From positions 1-64,000 of the forward strand of contig NZ_RJUB01000001.1 of NCBI RefSeq assembly GCF_024343615.1: a stretch of DNA of 64,000 nucleotides. The letters run 5' to 3'. Positions 15,898 to 25,646 of the stretch are shown piece by piece. A program made the translations under genes and the position numbers. Under the pieces are notes generated by a model that was given only the letters and a program-made list of their open reading frames with translations, ran no database searches and was not told the origin of the DNA. Each line of letters begins with the position of its first letter. Within the stretch, counting starts at the first letter, position 1. Origin of the DNA: Ferruginibacter sp. HRS2-29. Lineage in GTDB: Bacteria; Bacteroidota; Bacteroidia; Chitinophagales; Chitinophagaceae.

Positions 15898-16629
15898 TTA
15901 GTCTACTGCAAAATCAACCTTCATGGTGATCGTGGCAGTTTTATTTTTGCTGCTGGTGTTGAACACACCGCCATAACTGTAATCTTCGTTGCTGTTTTGC
16001 CCCGTGATCTGAAACACACCCATGGTCGCTTTCCTGATCTTCCCTAAAGAACTCCCCGCATTTTTAGCGATCGTTTCCGCACGCAGCTTAGCGTCGGCGC
16101 TGGCTTTGGCCAAAAGATCGATCTTTAATTCAGACAGCTTGGTATAATAATAGGATGGCGAAGTCGAATTCAGTTCGATACCTGATTCGATGAGCTCGGT
16201 GATCTCACGGGAGATCTTTTCTACTTTATCGATACTTTTGGAATCCACCGTAACGCTTTGTTTGAGGTTGTAACCGGTGAATTCGCTTCCTATCTGGCGG
16301 CCATTCTCATCGAACCTGTTGTTGAATTCCTTATCGATGCTGATCGCAGAAAACACCATTTCATTTTCTGAAACACCTTTCTGTGCCAGGTAAGATCTTA
16401 TCCTTGCCTCATCCTCTTTAAGCGAAGCGTAAGCACTTTTGAGATCCAGGTTTTTACGGGTATAATTCCCTTCCCAAACAATCTGGTCACTCACGAAATC
16501 CTTTTCGGCAGAGCCGGTAACGGTAATGTTTTCAGTGGTTTTGAATTTGTACTTATACGCATTCCCGATCAGGAAAAAAGAAATGATAATAGCGATTGCC
16601 ACAATGGCTACTCCGATAGAAGTTTTCAT
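15898..16629 (-). CDS. SIMPL-domain (DUF541) membrane-anchored protein
   Basis: A 243-residue protein with an N-terminal membrane anchor (about 5-25) and a SIMPL/DUF541 domain, seen in ENITVTGSAEKDFVSDQIVW, the SIDKVEKISREITELIESGI helix and the C-terminal TITMKVDFAVD strand. Members of this family occur in envelope and oxidative-stress contexts, for example BP26 of Brucella and YggE, but their biochemical role is not settled. The domain should lie in the periplasm. No partner genes are adjacent. Confidence 0.85.
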   Translation of the reverse strand: MKTSIGVAIVAIAIIISFFLIGNAYKYKFKTTENITVTGSAEKDFVSDQIVWEGNYTRKNLDLKSAYASLKEDEARIRSYLAQKGVSENEMVFSAISIDKEFNNRFDENGRQIGSEFTGYNLKQSVTVDSKSIDKVEKISREITELIESGIELNSTSPSYYYTKLSELKIDLLAKASADAKLRAETIAKNAGSSLGKIRKATMGVFQITGQNSNEDYSYGGVFNTSSKNKTATITMKVDFAVD

Positions 16630-16751
16630 GTATATTTTATTTATTGATTTGAAAGATAGGGCAAATTATAATTCATTGGATAAACTTCACTTTTTTTAAC
16701 TTTTACACAAATCGATAAGCGTTGTAAGAATGCGCTGCGGTGCGTTCGGCT

Positions 16752-16816
16752 TGCCACGAATACACGAATGAGATACCTATAATTTTTTATCGCAGTTTAT
16801 TCGTGCATTCGTGGCA
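16752..16816. repeat. Inverted repeat of the GCCACGAAT...ATTCGTGGC word
   Basis: Arms GCCACGAATACACGAATGA and ATTCGTGCATTCGTGGC surround a short AT-rich loop. Single arms of the same word occur at 7054-7070 and 33249-33266. Confidence 0.7.
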
Positions 16817-16913
16817 TTTCTCTTTTTAAAAATTCACCGCTGGTTACTGATCTCCGCCGTATAATGGATGATGTATGATGGAAGATGTGCATTTTCAACC
16901 AAAGAAATAAGAA

Positions 16914-17096
16914 GATCGCAGATTTCAAAGGGATGAAGGCGATTACACAGATTATTTCCTGCAAGCAGGAAATGAAAATGCAGTTTGTAAAAACTTGTAC
17001 TCTTTAGATGGGCACAATTTTTACAAACTGCATTTCTGTTTTTACGAACTAAAAATAATCTGTGTAACCGCCTTCATCCCTTTGAAATCTGTGATC
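16914..17096. repeat. 183-bp palindromic repeat element, copy 1
   Basis: Long complementary arms: the left begins GATCGCAGATTTCAAAGG and runs through ACACAGATTATTT; the right ends with CTTTGAAATCTGTGATC. Inside is a second, smaller inverted pair, GAAATGAAAATGCAGTTTGT and ACAAACTGCATTTC. The same structure and length recur at 42753-42935, and a diverged form is at 23121-23262. Candidate MITE, REP-like element or structured RNA. Confidence 0.8.
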
Positions 17097-17126
17097 CATT
17101 TCTCCGCTTCCATCAGTAATTCGTGG

Positions 17127-17627
17127 TTAATAAATTAATTGGTGCGTTTCCTTCACCACCCCCATTACAAATACGCTTTGCTGATGCCCCAGATTTTCTA
17201 CCTGTCCGAGTTTGTTCACGTGAAAATCGTAATAGGCATTCATATCCTCCGTCACCACTTTCAGCATGAAGTCGAATTCGCCGCTGATGGTATAACATTC
17301 GATCACTTCGTGCATGGCATTGATGGCTTTGATGAATTGCACCCCGGCCGTCTTGCTGTGCTGCCGCAATGATATATAACAGATGGCCATGAGCCCCTTT
17401 TTGACTTTGGAATGATCGAGCAAAGCGGCGTATTGCCGGATGACCCCGCTCTGTTCCAGCCGCTTGATGCGTTCGTGCACCGGCGTGGTACTGAGGTGTA
17501 TCTTTTCGGAGATCTCCTTTACCGTGATGCGGGCATTCTGCTGCAGCAGTTTCAATATCGCCAGGTCGGCTTTATCGAGGTTCGGAACCGGGATAGTTGT
17601 TTCGGCTTTTTGAACAGATGATTTCAT
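17127..17627 (-). CDS. Lrp/AsnC-family transcriptional regulator
   Basis: A 166-residue feast/famine regulator. The N-terminal winged helix-turn-helix (about 17-65) contains LDKADLAILKLLQQNARITV and STTPVHERIKRLEQSGVIR; the C-terminal RAM ligand-binding domain includes GEFDFMLKVVTEDMNAYYDF. These proteins bind DNA as octamers and usually sense amino acids. It is divergent from ahcY with 125 bases between, so it may control ahcY (methionine cycle) besides itself; the effector is not known. Confidence 0.9.
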   Translation of the reverse strand: MKSSVQKAETTIPVPNLDKADLAILKLLQQNARITVKEISEKIHLSTTPVHERIKRLEQSGVIRQYAALLDHSKVKKGLMAICYISLRQHSKTAGVQFIKAINAMHEVIECYTISGEFDFMLKVVTEDMNAYYDFHVNKLGQVENLGHQQSVFVMGVVKETHQLIY

Positions 17628-17719
17628 ATCTCAATAGTATTTTATCCTTCAATATGTAAATATACTGTCATTTTATCCTGAAGTTAAATATTCACATAGT
17701 TTTTTATTCTAGTTGAAGT

Positions 17720-17727
17720 ACATTTGT
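17720..17727 (+). promoter_or_regulatory. Bacteroidota -7 box of ahcY
   Basis: TACATTTG is an exact TAnnTTTG match 25 bases before the ahcY start, in the divergent region shared with the Lrp-type regulator. Confidence 0.55.
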
Positions 17728-17752
17728 GGCCTAATTTTAAAAATCACAAATT

Positions 17753-19081
17753 ATGTCAACAATTACAGAAAAAGGAATTGATTTTTCTTTGAAAAACAAA
17801 GTTGCAGATATCAGCCTTGCTGAATGGGGCCGCAAAGAGATCATGCTTGCTGAAGCAGAAATGCCGGGTCTTATGAGCCTTCGTGAAGAATATGGAGCAA
17901 GTCAGCCATTGAAAGGTGCACGCATCGCAGGTTGCCTTCACATGACGATCCAGACTGCCGTATTGATAGAAACCCTGGTTGCCCTGGGTGCCGAAGTAAA
18001 ATGGAGCAGCTGTAATATCTTCTCTACGCAAGACCAGGCTGCTGCCGCTATTGCTGCTGCAGGCATTGGTGTATTTGCATGGAAAGGACAGACACAGGAA
18101 GAAGCTGACTGGTGTATCGAGCAAACCTTGTTCTTTGGTGGTGCTGACCGTCCGTTGAATATGATCCTGGACGATGGTGGTGATCTTACCAACATCGTAT
18201 TTGATAAATACCCTGAGCTGATCGCAAACATTAAGGGTTTGAGCGAAGAAACCACAACAGGTGTTCACCGTTTGTACGAAAGGATGGCCGCAGGCACTTT
18301 GCCTATCCCGGCTATCAACGTGAACGATAGCGTTACAAAATCTAAATTCGATAACAAATACGGTTGTAAAGAATCCCTGGTAGATTCTATCCGTCGTGCT
18401 ACCGACGTAATGATGGCAGGTAAAGTTGCTGTTGTTGGTGGTTATGGTGATGTGGGTAAAGGTTCTGCTGAATCTTTGCGTGGCGCAGGTGCACGTGTGA
18501 TCGTTACCGAGATCGATCCTATCTGTGCTTTGCAGGCTGCTATGGACGGTTTTGAAGTAAAGAAAATGATCGATGCGGTGAAAGAAGCTGACATCATCGT
18601 GACTGCTTCAGGCTGCCGCGACCTGATCACTGCCGAACATTTCAAAGTGATGAAAGATAAAGCGATCGTTTGTAACATCGGTCACTTCGATATCGAGATC
18701 GATATGGCATGGCTGAACGAAAACTATGGTAATACTAAAAACACCATCAAGCCACAGGTTGATCTTTATACCATTGATGGAAAAGATATCATCGTACTGG
18801 CTGAAGGCCGCCTGGTAAACCTTGGTTGCGCAACCGGTCACCCATCATTCGTAATGAGTAACTCATTCACCAACCAGACCCTGGCACAGATAGAACTTTG
18901 GGTAAATACTGATAAGTACGAAAACAAAGTATACGTACTACCTAAACACCTGGATGAAAAAGTTGCCCGTTTGCACCTTGCGAAGATCGGTGTGGTATTG
19001 GAAGAACTGACCACTGCACAGTCTGAATATCTGGGCGTGAGCAAAGAAGGTCCTTTCAAATCGGAAATGTACCGTTACTAA
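17753..19081 (+). CDS. ahcY: Adenosylhomocysteinase
   Basis: A 442-residue cytosolic enzyme that hydrolyses S-adenosylhomocysteine to adenosine and homocysteine in the methyl cycle. The NAD-binding motif is [20 protein letters not shown] (about 224-243), and the active-site region [15 protein letters not shown] is intact. The C terminus, FKSEMYRY, is the usual Tyr-Arg-Tyr tail that contacts NAD in the neighbouring subunit. It has its own promoter box and a strong terminator, and is probably monocistronic. The divergent Lrp-type gene may regulate it. Confidence 0.97.
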   Translation: MSTITEKGIDFSLKNKVADISLAEWGRKEIMLAEAEMPGLMSLREEYGASQPLKGARIAGCLHMTIQTAVLIETLVALGAEVKWSSCNIFSTQDQAAAAIAAAGIGVFAWKGQTQEEADWCIEQTLFFGGADRPLNMILDDGGDLTNIVFDKYPELIANIKGLSEETTTGVHRLYERMAAGTLPIPAINVNDSVTKSKFDNKYGCKESLVDSIRRATDVMMAGKVAVVGGYGDVGKGSAESLRGAGARVIVTEIDPICALQAAMDGFEVKKMIDAVKEADIIVTASGCRDLITAEHFKVMKDKAIVCNIGHFDIEIDMAWLNENYGNTKNTIKPQVDLYTIDGKDIIVLAEGRLVNLGCATGHPSFVMSNSFTNQTLAQIELWVNTDKYENKVYVLPKHLDEKVARLHLAKIGVVLEELTTAQSEYLGVSKEGPFKSEMYRY

Positions 19082-19180
19082 TTAAGAATTAAAAATTAAG
19101 AATTAATAATGAGAGCCCGTTCTGTTTGAACGGGCTTTCTGTTTTTGCATCCTTAATTTGAAATTTTTAATTCTGAATTG
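19082..19180. repeat. Inverted heptamer repeat (AATTCTT word) around the ahcY terminator
   Basis: The left arm repeats TTAAGAATTAAAAATTAAGA; the right arm carries AATTTTTAATTCT. The ahcY terminator stem lies between the arms. Confidence 0.65.
19113..19146 (+). terminator. ahcY terminator
   Basis: A 9-bp stem AGCCCGTTC/GAACGGGCT with a TGTTT loop and a T-rich tail, 32 bases after the stop codon. Confidence 0.85.
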
Positions 19181-19261
19181 TGTTTTCGTTGGCATTATTC
19201 TTGAGCCATTAATGCTACCTTGTAACAGGTACAAATCAATTTTTCATTAAAAAAAAAGGAT

Positions 19262-19576
19262 ATGCTGATACAGATCAACACCGACAAAAACATTGAAGGA
19301 AGTGAAGGACTCATCGTTCATTTTAGCGAAGTTCTAAAAGATACATTGGGCAGGTTCGATGAACAGATTACCCGTGTGGAAGTTCACCTGAGTGATGAGA
19401 ACGGAAGTAAGGAAGCAGGTGACGACAAAAAAGCCATGATAGAGGCCCGGCTCAGGGGATTGAACCCGATAGCAGTCACCAGCCACGCCGATACCATACA
19501 CAAAGCAGTAAAAGCTGCGTCTGAAAAGCTGGTCCATAGTCTTGAAAAAGCGATCGGCCACCAGAGGGCGTACTAA
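19262..19576 (+). CDS. HPF/RaiA-family ribosome-associated protein
   Basis: A 104-residue protein of the ribosome hibernation family (HPF/YfiA/RaiA): beta-alpha-beta-beta-beta-alpha order is visible, with the strand ITRVEVHLSDENG and the C-terminal helix ADTIHKAVKAASEKLVHSLE. Such proteins bind the 30S decoding region and inactivate ribosomes in stationary phase or stress. It lacks the long C-terminal dimerisation domain of long HPF. A good ribosome-binding site (AAGGA) precedes the ATG. It differs from canonical HPF in the acidic 40s loop, so a variant function is possible. Confidence 0.8.
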   Translation: MLIQINTDKNIEGSEGLIVHFSEVLKDTLGRFDEQITRVEVHLSDENGSKEAGDDKKAMIEARLRGLNPIAVTSHADTIHKAVKAASEKLVHSLEKAIGHQRAY

Positions 19577-19581
19577 AGTCA

Positions 19582-19660
19582 TAATGAGGAATAAGAAAGT
19601 GGGCTGTCATATGAACCTCCTTTCTTATTCCTTATTTTTCATTCCTTATTTCTTATTTCT
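19582..19660. repeat. Inverted repeat (AATAAGAAA / TTTCTTATT words)
   Basis: The left arm AATGAGGAATAAGAAAG is answered by several TTCTTATT and CCTTATT words. It separates convergent genes and touches the stop end of the minus-strand gene. Confidence 0.65.
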
Positions 19661-22409
19661 TTTCCAAAGCTGTAAGCCTCGCTTCCATTTTCTCTAATAA
19701 TTCTTTTTGCGAAGCGATCAGTTTTTGCTGATCGGTGATCATCACCTGCTGCTCCTGTACGGCTTTGACCAGCGGCACTACAAATTCGGCATAGGCCAAC
19801 GAATAATGATCGTTCTCATTTTGCGGTTTGTTCACCCCACTGAAATCATACCCGACTGCATTCGCCACTTCTTCTACTTGTTGTGCACTGAAGCCGCTTA
19901 CCAATTTTTGGTCTGCCCTTTTGGATTGCTGCTTTGCAAACAACTTAGTGATGCTATCGCCTTTTGAACCGTATTGAAAATTATTAAGTTTTTCCACATC
20001 AAGATTATAAACGATCGGCTGCAGTTTCAGTATGAAATCCAGGCCATGAGCCTCCGGCTGAATGTTTTTCTTAAACCGAACATCGCTCAGTTTGCTCCAC
20101 TCCTGCATGCCTCCGATCACCGCCGTTTGTGAATTACCTAGCACTACATAATTTGGTGCCGCATAAGTAGAAAGCCAGCCTACCGCAACGGAATTATTAT
20201 AATTAGTTAAACCCTGGCCCACACCTGCGTTCGTACCGATCGCCACATTGTTATTTCCTATCTCATTGTATTGAAGCGCCTGGTAACCCACTGCTACGTT
20301 CGCAAGCCCGGCAGTATTATTCGTAAGGCTGTTATATCCTACGGCAACATTATAACTCGCATTCGTATTTTTAGCGGCTTTGTTGCCCAGGGCCACATTG
20401 AGACTGCCTGCAATGTTTGATGAGAGGGATGACATGCCAAGTGCAGTATTTTCTTCACCACCCTGGTTTAGAGAAAGGCTACCCGTTCCTATAGCAGTAT
20501 TAGAACTGCCGCCTTGATTGCTGCTTAAGGCGCTTGAACCTACAGCTGTATTATTGGAACCTCCAAGATTGCCCTGAAGGGCCGATGAGCCGACCGCGGT
20601 ATTAAAAAAACCGCTGGAATTGAATCGTAATGCCGATTGGCCAAATGCAGCATTATACGCACCGTTGTTATTAAATTCCATGCTGGAAACGCCGGCAGCA
20701 GTGTTTTGCATCCCGGTAACATTACCTGTGAGGGAGCGGACACCAACAGCTGTATTTTGATCACCTCCCGTATTTGCAATAAGTGCCCTGTCTCCGATAG
20801 CGGTATTTTCGTCCCCGCTTGAATTATTCATCAGGGTTTGAAACCCAATGCCTGTATTAGAATTACCGGAAATATTTTTAAAAAGAGATTTTGACCCTAC
20901 AGCAGTATTATAGCCGGCAGAATTATTAAGGAGCGAATACAAGGCGGAATCACCGACTGCTACCGTATTGTGTGCGGTAGTATTGGAGGCCATCGCATTG
21001 GTTCCAATGGCTACATTACTGTAACCTTTCGTATTTTTCGATAAGGAATAAAATCCGGCAGCAACATTATCATTCCCATTAGCATTGTTAAATAGTGACG
21101 ATGCTCCAATACCTACATTGCGGCTTCCGGAGTAAGCATTCTGGTTAGCCTGGTATCCAAGGACTGTATTATCATGGCCGTTGTAGAGTTCACTCATGGA
21201 ATTGTTACCAATAGAGGTATTCCGGTTTCCAGACTGGTTATTGGTCATCGTTTCATCTCCCAATGCCAGGTTGCCTGTTCCATCGTAGTTCTCTTTGAGC
21301 GCTTTCCTCCCAATGGCTACATTGAATTTGCCGGTCTCGTTTTCTTTCATCGCTTCATAACCGATCGCTATATTGCCATACCCGGAAATATTTTTCATCA
21401 GGCTTTTTGCGCCGATGGCGACAGTACCGTCAAAATCAGCACCGTTTAAAGGATCAGTATTCTGGGCATGTAAGCTGCTGTCGCCGATCACAACAATATT
21501 ACTGGCATATGCTATCCGGCCTGCAGCGAAGCTCCCGATTACAACGTTGGAAAAACCCATCTTGTTGGTTTGAAACGCTTTTGCTCCAATAACAGTATTA
21601 TTGTTGGCAACCGTGTTATAATTGAGTGCGAAAGAACCCACTGCCGTATTATTGTTTCCTGTTGTATTGGACCCTAACGCCTGCATTCCGGTAGCGGTGT
21701 TGCTGCTACCGGTGGTATTGTTTAATAAAGAGGTTGAACCTGTTGCCGTGTTCCAGAAACCAGTGGTATTTGTTGTCAGAGCCGAGTAGCCGATCGCGGT
21801 ATTCCGGTATCCGTTAAGATCATTCGCGGTCTGCGATTTAAGTGCATTGTATCCTACCGCAGTATTTCCAATGCAGGTTGTACATATTGCCAAAGCATTG
21901 GTACCAATGGCTACGTTACCCTGACCTGTCCCCGGATCAGGGAGGGCATTGAGGCCAAGGCTAAAGTTTAAGCCATTGGGATTTATTTCCCCAGCGTGTG
22001 AATTATTCACGCGGAATTTTAATGGATTGTTATCCGTAGTTCCCAGAAAATTTGTTGCCGCATTTATGCCATTGTTACCGGTTAAAGACCAGCCACCCAC
22101 TACCGATGTTGTGCCACCAATGGCCATCCATTTATTCCCGTTCCAGAAATAAAAGCCCGGAGTGATACTGGCAGCGCCGCTTCCGGCAGTGGCTGTATTG
22201 TACACCAGCAGTGAAATGGCAGGTGATGCGATGGTGACAACATCGGTATTGCTTAAAAGCGAAACACGCGGTAATAAAAAGCCTTTGTTGCTGCTGCTCA
22301 CATCCAGCATCGAGCTTGCTGCGGGATTGTTGGTGCCAATACCAGCGTTCTGTGCATTCGCCAGAACAAGGCTGCAGATCAGTAAGGAAAGTAAAAATAT
22401 TTTCTTCAT
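19653..22409 (-). CDS. Secreted repeat protein with C-terminal S74 intramolecular chaperone
   Basis: A 918-residue surface or secreted protein. A signal peptide (about 1-19) is followed by a head region and then several dozen repeats of the form N-x-A-x-G-x-x-[AS]-L-x-x-N, the YadA/Hia-head-like and tail-fibre left-handed beta-roll pattern. The C-terminal region (about 805-890) begins SDVRFKKNIQPEAHGLDF, the Peptidase_S74 domain, which normally trimerises the protein and then cuts itself off, followed by a coiled coil. No T9SS sorting domain is evident. No prophage genes surround it, so it is a bacterial surface fibre rather than a phage tail fibre. Function unknown; adhesion is an inference. 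Confidence 0.85.
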   Translation of the reverse strand: MKKIFLLSLLICSLVLANAQNAGIGTNNPAASSMLDVSSSNKGFLLPRVSLLSNTDVVTIASPAISLLVYNTATAGSGAASITPGFYFWNGNKWMAIGGTTSVVGGWSLTGNNGINAATNFLGTTDNNPLKFRVNNSHAGEINPNGLNFSLGLNALPDPGTGQGNVAIGTNALAICTTCIGNTAVGYNALKSQTANDLNGYRNTAIGYSALTTNTTGFWNTATGSTSLLNNTTGSSNTATGMQALGSNTTGNNNTAVGSFALNYNTVANNNTVIGAKAFQTNKMGFSNVVIGSFAAGRIAYASNIVVIGDSSLHAQNTDPLNGADFDGTVAIGAKSLMKNISGYGNIAIGYEAMKENETGKFNVAIGRKALKENYDGTGNLALGDETMTNNQSGNRNTSIGNNSMSELYNGHDNTVLGYQANQNAYSGSRNVGIGASSLFNNANGNDNVAAGFYSLSKNTKGYSNVAIGTNAMASNTTAHNTVAVGDSALYSLLNNSAGYNTAVGSKSLFKNISGNSNTGIGFQTLMNNSSGDENTAIGDRALIANTGGDQNTAVGVRSLTGNVTGMQNTAAGVSSMEFNNNGAYNAAFGQSALRFNSSGFFNTAVGSSALQGNLGGSNNTAVGSSALSSNQGGSSNTAIGTGSLSLNQGGEENTALGMSSLSSNIAGSLNVALGNKAAKNTNASYNVAVGYNSLTNNTAGLANVAVGYQALQYNEIGNNNVAIGTNAGVGQGLTNYNNSVAVGWLSTYAAPNYVVLGNSQTAVIGGMQEWSKLSDVRFKKNIQPEAHGLDFILKLQPIVYNLDVEKLNNFQYGSKGDSITKLFAKQQSKRADQKLVSGFSAQQVEEVANAVGYDFSGVNKPQNENDHYSLAYAEFVVPLVKAVQEQQVMITDQQKLIASQKELLEKMEARLTALEKK

Positions 22410-22520
22410 AATGTTAGTTGTATAAATGACTGTATTGATACGAAGACAAAAATATTCGTGTAGGCATTACCGGTAGGTTGGCGATTCCCCAACGGGAAGC
22501 GCCGATGTATAAACGGTAGG

Positions 22521-22620
22521 AAGGAAAGAATAAGAAATAAAAAATAAGCAATAAGAAACTCCGGCTTCTAAACGCTGACCACTTTCTTATACCTATTTTT
22601 TATTCCTATTTCTTATTTTA
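22521..22620. repeat. Inverted repeat (AATAAGAAA / TTTCTTATT words)
   Basis: A second locus with AATAAG-type words (22521-22560) and their complement (22581-22620), here between divergent genes and thus not a terminator. Confidence 0.65.
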
Positions 22621-22656
22621 AAGGCATGATGTTTGCGTTAAAAAAGCTTAAAACAT

Positions 22657-23124
22657 ATGACCGGATCACCCTTAACAATAGCAGCCTGCTCAATATTACT
22701 TCTGGCCTGTAACCAACAGGAAAAGAAAACTGTAACAACAACCCAGGAAACAAAGCCGGTAACAAAGCCTTCGGAACCTATTAAAGAATGTTACTCAAAG
22801 ATCAGCGGCAAAGACACGGTGCAACTGAGTTACACGATAAATGACAATGTGGTTGCCGGCGAACTGATGTACAATTATTTTGAAAAAGATAAAAATACCG
22901 GAACTATCAAAGGGAAGTTTTCAGGCGATACATTGGTGGCGGAATACAGTTATCGGGCGGAAGGGATGCTATCGGTAAGAGAAGTGGCTTTTGTAAAAAA
23001 AGGCAATCTGCTGGTAGAAGGGTTTGGTGAAAGTAAAGACAAAGCTGATAAAACCGTCTTCAAAAGTATAACCACCTTGCAATTTGATGAGAAAGCAGCA
23101 TTGACAAAAATAAACTGTAATTAA
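22657..23124 (+). CDS. Hypothetical lipoprotein, 155 residues
   Basis: The N terminus is a lipoprotein signal (hydrophobic residues 5-17, lipobox LLLAC with Cys18), followed by a Thr/Lys-rich linker and a compact strand-rich domain of about 110 residues (KDTVQLSYTINDNVVAGELMYNYFEKDKN...). I do not recognise the family. Related lipoproteins are common in Bacteroidota and are often annotated as hypothetical. No operon partner is adjacent: it is divergent from the S74 protein gene and followed by a repeat element. Confidence 0.65.
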   Translation: MTGSPLTIAACSILLLACNQQEKKTVTTTQETKPVTKPSEPIKECYSKISGKDTVQLSYTINDNVVAGELMYNYFEKDKNTGTIKGKFSGDTLVAEYSYRAEGMLSVREVAFVKKGNLLVEGFGESKDKADKTVFKSITTLQFDEKAALTKINCN

Positions 23125-23262
23125 GATAATCGCAGATCACAGACAGATTTCAGGATTTCGCAGATTTTTGCAAAGCAAAATGAAAATGCAGTTTATATAA
23201 ATCCGATTTTTTTTCATTGAAGTTTACATGAACTGCATTTAATTTTTTACCTAGTAAAAATG
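23121..23262. repeat. Diverged palindromic element, copy 2
   Basis: Shares the core GCAAAATGAAAATGCAGTTT with the elements at 16914 and 42753, and has a matching ACTGCATTT on the other side, but the long outer arms are badly eroded. It overlaps the lipoprotein stop codon by a few bases. Confidence 0.6.
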
Positions 23263-23302
23263 AGCTGAGAAATCTATTCATCCTATTGATACCTGCATTT
23301 TT

Positions 23303-24376
23303 CTATGCGATTGTTATGTTATCATCCGCATAGATATCCTGTATCGTATTCAGCAATTTCACACCATCTTTCATCGGTTTCTGAAATGCTTTTCTTCCCG
23401 ATATCAATCCCGTACCGCCTGCCCTCTTATTGATGATAGCAGTGATGGCAGCTTCCTTCAGGTCTTTATCTCCTTGTGATGCACCTCCGGAATTGATCAA
23501 CCCGATCCTGCCCATATAACAATTGGCTACCTGGTAGCGGCAAAGATCGATCGGGTTATCAGAAGCCAGTTGCGAGTACATTCGTTCATCCAGCTTTCCG
23601 TAACTGCTGTTACCCATACTCATCGCTTTGAACCCGCCATTGTTTTCCGGCAGCTTTTGTTTGATGATATCCGCCTGTATGGTCACGCCCAGGTAATTCG
23701 CCTGCCCGGTAAGATCGGCGGAAACATGATAATCCACTCCGTCTTTTTTAAAGGCGTCATTGCGCAGGTAACACCAGAGAATGGTTGCCATCCCCAGCTG
23801 ATGAGCCCTGTCAAATGCTTTAGACACTTCCACGATCTGCCTGTCTGATTCGGCAGAGCCGAAATAAATAGTAGCGCCAACAGCCGCAGCGCCAAGGTTC
23901 CAAGCTTCTTCTACTGTGCCATACATTGTCTGGTCAAATTTATTGGGATAAGTCAGCAGCTCGTTGTGATTCAGCTTCGCGATGAAAGGGATCTTATGCG
24001 CATATTTTCTGGCCAGGATGCCGAGGCCGCCAAATGTGGTAGCCACTGCATTACAGCCGCCTTCAATTGCCAATTGAAGGATGTTTTCCGGGTCGAAATA
24101 AACCGGGTTGGGCGCAAATGAAGCCCCGGCGCTATGCTCCACCCCCTGATCGATGGGTAATATGGACAGGTAACCCGTTCCCCCCAATCGCCCATGGGCG
24201 AATATCCTGGAAAGGTTATTGAGTACCGGGATATTGCGGTTCGACAAAGCATATATATCATCCACAAAAGAAGGGGAAGGCAAGATTAGCTGATCTTTCG
24301 AAATCGTGCCGCAGGTATGTGTAAGCAGGCTTTCATTTTCTTTACCGATTAATCCGGATAATTGATCCATGTTCAT
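23303..24376 (-). CDS. fbaB: Class I fructose-bisphosphate aldolase (FbaB/DhnA type)
   Basis: A 357-residue Schiff-base aldolase of glycolysis and gluconeogenesis. Recognisable blocks are [40 protein letters not shown], and [15 protein letters not shown], with a glycine-rich phosphate-binding SGGAS near the C terminus. I take the start at 24376 (MNMDQLSGL), as the longer frame to 24436 adds residues unlike the family; a second ATG at 24370 is also possible. It is divergent from the ene-reductase gene. Confidence 0.9.
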   Translation of the reverse strand: MNMDQLSGLIGKENESLLTHTCGTISKDQLILPSPSFVDDIYALSNRNIPVLNNLSRIFAHGRLGGTGYLSILPIDQGVEHSAGASFAPNPVYFDPENILQLAIEGGCNAVATTFGGLGILARKYAHKIPFIAKLNHNELLTYPNKFDQTMYGTVEEAWNLGAAAVGATIYFGSAESDRQIVEVSKAFDRAHQLGMATILWCYLRNDAFKKDGVDYHVSADLTGQANYLGVTIQADIIKQKLPENNGGFKAMSMGNSSYGKLDERMYSQLASDNPIDLCRYQVANCYMGRIGLINSGGASQGDKDLKEAAITAIINKRAGGTGLISGRKAFQKPMKDGVKLLNTIQDIYADDNITIA

Positions 24377-24421
24377 AGCTGGAATTTTAGAGTATAAATT
24401 TAATCCTTTTACCACGGAGAA

Positions 24422-24548
24422 AAGCAAAGAGTTCAAAAGTTCAAAATGTTTAAAACGTTTAAAACGTTTCTTTACATTTCGATCCTCTTGAACCTTTGAA
24501 CTTTTGAACTTTTGAACCTTTGAACTCTTTAACTTTTGAACTCTTTAA
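24422..24548. repeat. Inverted octamer repeat (GTTCAAAA / TTTTGAAC words)
   Basis: The same word as at 15769-15897 but between divergent genes: the left arm has GTTCAAAAGTTCAAAA and AAAACGTTTAAAACG, the right arm has TTTGAACTTTTGAAC repeated. Confidence 0.7.
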
Positions 24549-24558
24549 ACCTTATACC

Positions 24559-24566
24559 TACTTTTG
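24559..24566 (+). promoter_or_regulatory. Bacteroidota -7 box of the ene-reductase gene
   Basis: TACTTTTG matches TAnnTTTG, 18 bases before the start codon. Confidence 0.5.
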
Positions 24567-24584
24567 TAAAAAATAACATTCAAT

Positions 24585-25646
24585 ATGTCTGCACTTTTTC
24601 AACCACTCACTATAAGAAATATAACTTTTAAAAACCGGCTGGTAGTTTCGCCGATGTGCCAGTATTCGTCTATCGATGGATTTGCCAACGATTGGCACCT
24701 GGTACACCTGGGCAGCAAGGCGGTAGGTGGTGCCGGACTTGTCATTACGGAAGCCACGGCAGTTTCGCCGGAAGGAAGGATCTCACCCGGAGATCTTGGT
24801 ATCTGGAAGGATGAACAGGTGGAATTTTTGCAACGCATCACTTCCTTTATTTCATCAAACGGAAGCATACCGGGCATCCAGCTGGCACATGCCGGGCGCA
24901 AAGCCAGTCATCATGCTCCCTGGGAGGGCAATAAAGCACTCAAAGAAGATGAGGGTGCCTGGCACACCCTGGCACCCTCTGCTGTTCCCTATGCCGATGG
25001 AGAACCTGTTCCCCGGGAAATGACATTGGCAGACATACGGCAATGCATCAACGATTTTTCAAAAGCTGCACAACGGGCTATAGATGCAGGGTTCAAAGTT
25101 TTTGAAATACATGCGGCGCATGGTTACCTGCTCAATCAGTTTCTTTCCCCGCTAAGCAATAAAAGAACGGATGAATATGGCGGCTCGTTTGAAAACCGGA
25201 CGAGGCTGCTGTTGGAGGTCATAGAAGCTGTAAGGAAAGTAATTGGCTACAACCTCCCATTATTTGTCCGCATATCGGCCACCGAATGGGTGGAAGGCGG
25301 CTGGACGATGGATGATTCATTATTGCTTGCCGGCGCATTAAAAGATGCCTCTGTAGATCTCATCGATTGCTCCAGCGGCGGCAATTCGCGTGATCAGAAG
25401 ATTGCTATCGGGCCGCTTTACCAGGTAGATTTTGCGGAGGCAATAAAAAAGACCGGTTTACTTACCGGCGCTGTAGGGCTCATCACTACTGCTTCTGAAG
25501 CGGAAGTTATCATCGCTTCGGGCCAAGCTGATATGGTATTTATGGCGAGGGAATTTTTGCGGGATACTTATTTTCCCCTTCACGCTGCCAAAGAATTATC
25601 AATAGATGTAGAATGGCCGAAGCAATATGTGAGAGCGAAAATTTAA
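24585..25646 (+). CDS. namA: Old-yellow-enzyme family NADPH dehydrogenase (NamA/YqjM-like)
   Basis: A 353-residue FMN-dependent oxidoreductase that reduces electrophilic alkenes and similar compounds. Features of the YqjM class: N-terminal LFQPLTIRNITFKNRLVVSP, the MCQYS segment with Cys26-type redox sensor, IQLAHAGRKASH, the substrate-binding HAAHGYLLNQFLSPLSNKR stretch with the His-x-x-His pair, and the C-terminal phosphate-binding DMVFMAREFLRD. The stop overlaps the end of the convergent DUF72 gene by 4 bases. Likely role: detoxification of reactive aldehydes and enones. Confidence 0.92.
   Translation: MSALFQPLTIRNITFKNRLVVSPMCQYSSIDGFANDWHLVHLGSKAVGGAGLVITEATAVSPEGRISPGDLGIWKDEQVEFLQRITSFISSNGSIPGIQLAHAGRKASHHAPWEGNKALKEDEGAWHTLAPSAVPYADGEPVPREMTLADIRQCINDFSKAAQRAIDAGFKVFEIHAAHGYLLNQFLSPLSNKRTDEYGGSFENRTRLLLEVIEAVRKVIGYNLPLFVRISATEWVEGGWTMDDSLLLAGALKDASVDLIDCSSGGNSRDQKIAIGPLYQVDFAEAIKKTGLLTGAVGLITTASEAEVIIASGQADMVFMAREFLRDTYFPLHAAKELSIDVEWPKQYVRAKI

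Larger units (their letters stand above)
16630..17126. other. Gene-free stretch with two inverted repeats
   Basis: Holds an inverted GCCACGAATnCACGAAT word (16752-16816) and a 183-bp palindrome (16914-17096), plus short ATGATGT words near 16865-16885. No reading frame is convincing. Confidence 0.75.

Noticed and set aside
19653..22409. Phage tail fibre of a prophage
   Set aside because: S74 and fibre repeats look phage-like, but the protein has a signal peptide and no phage structural, lysis or integrase genes surround it.
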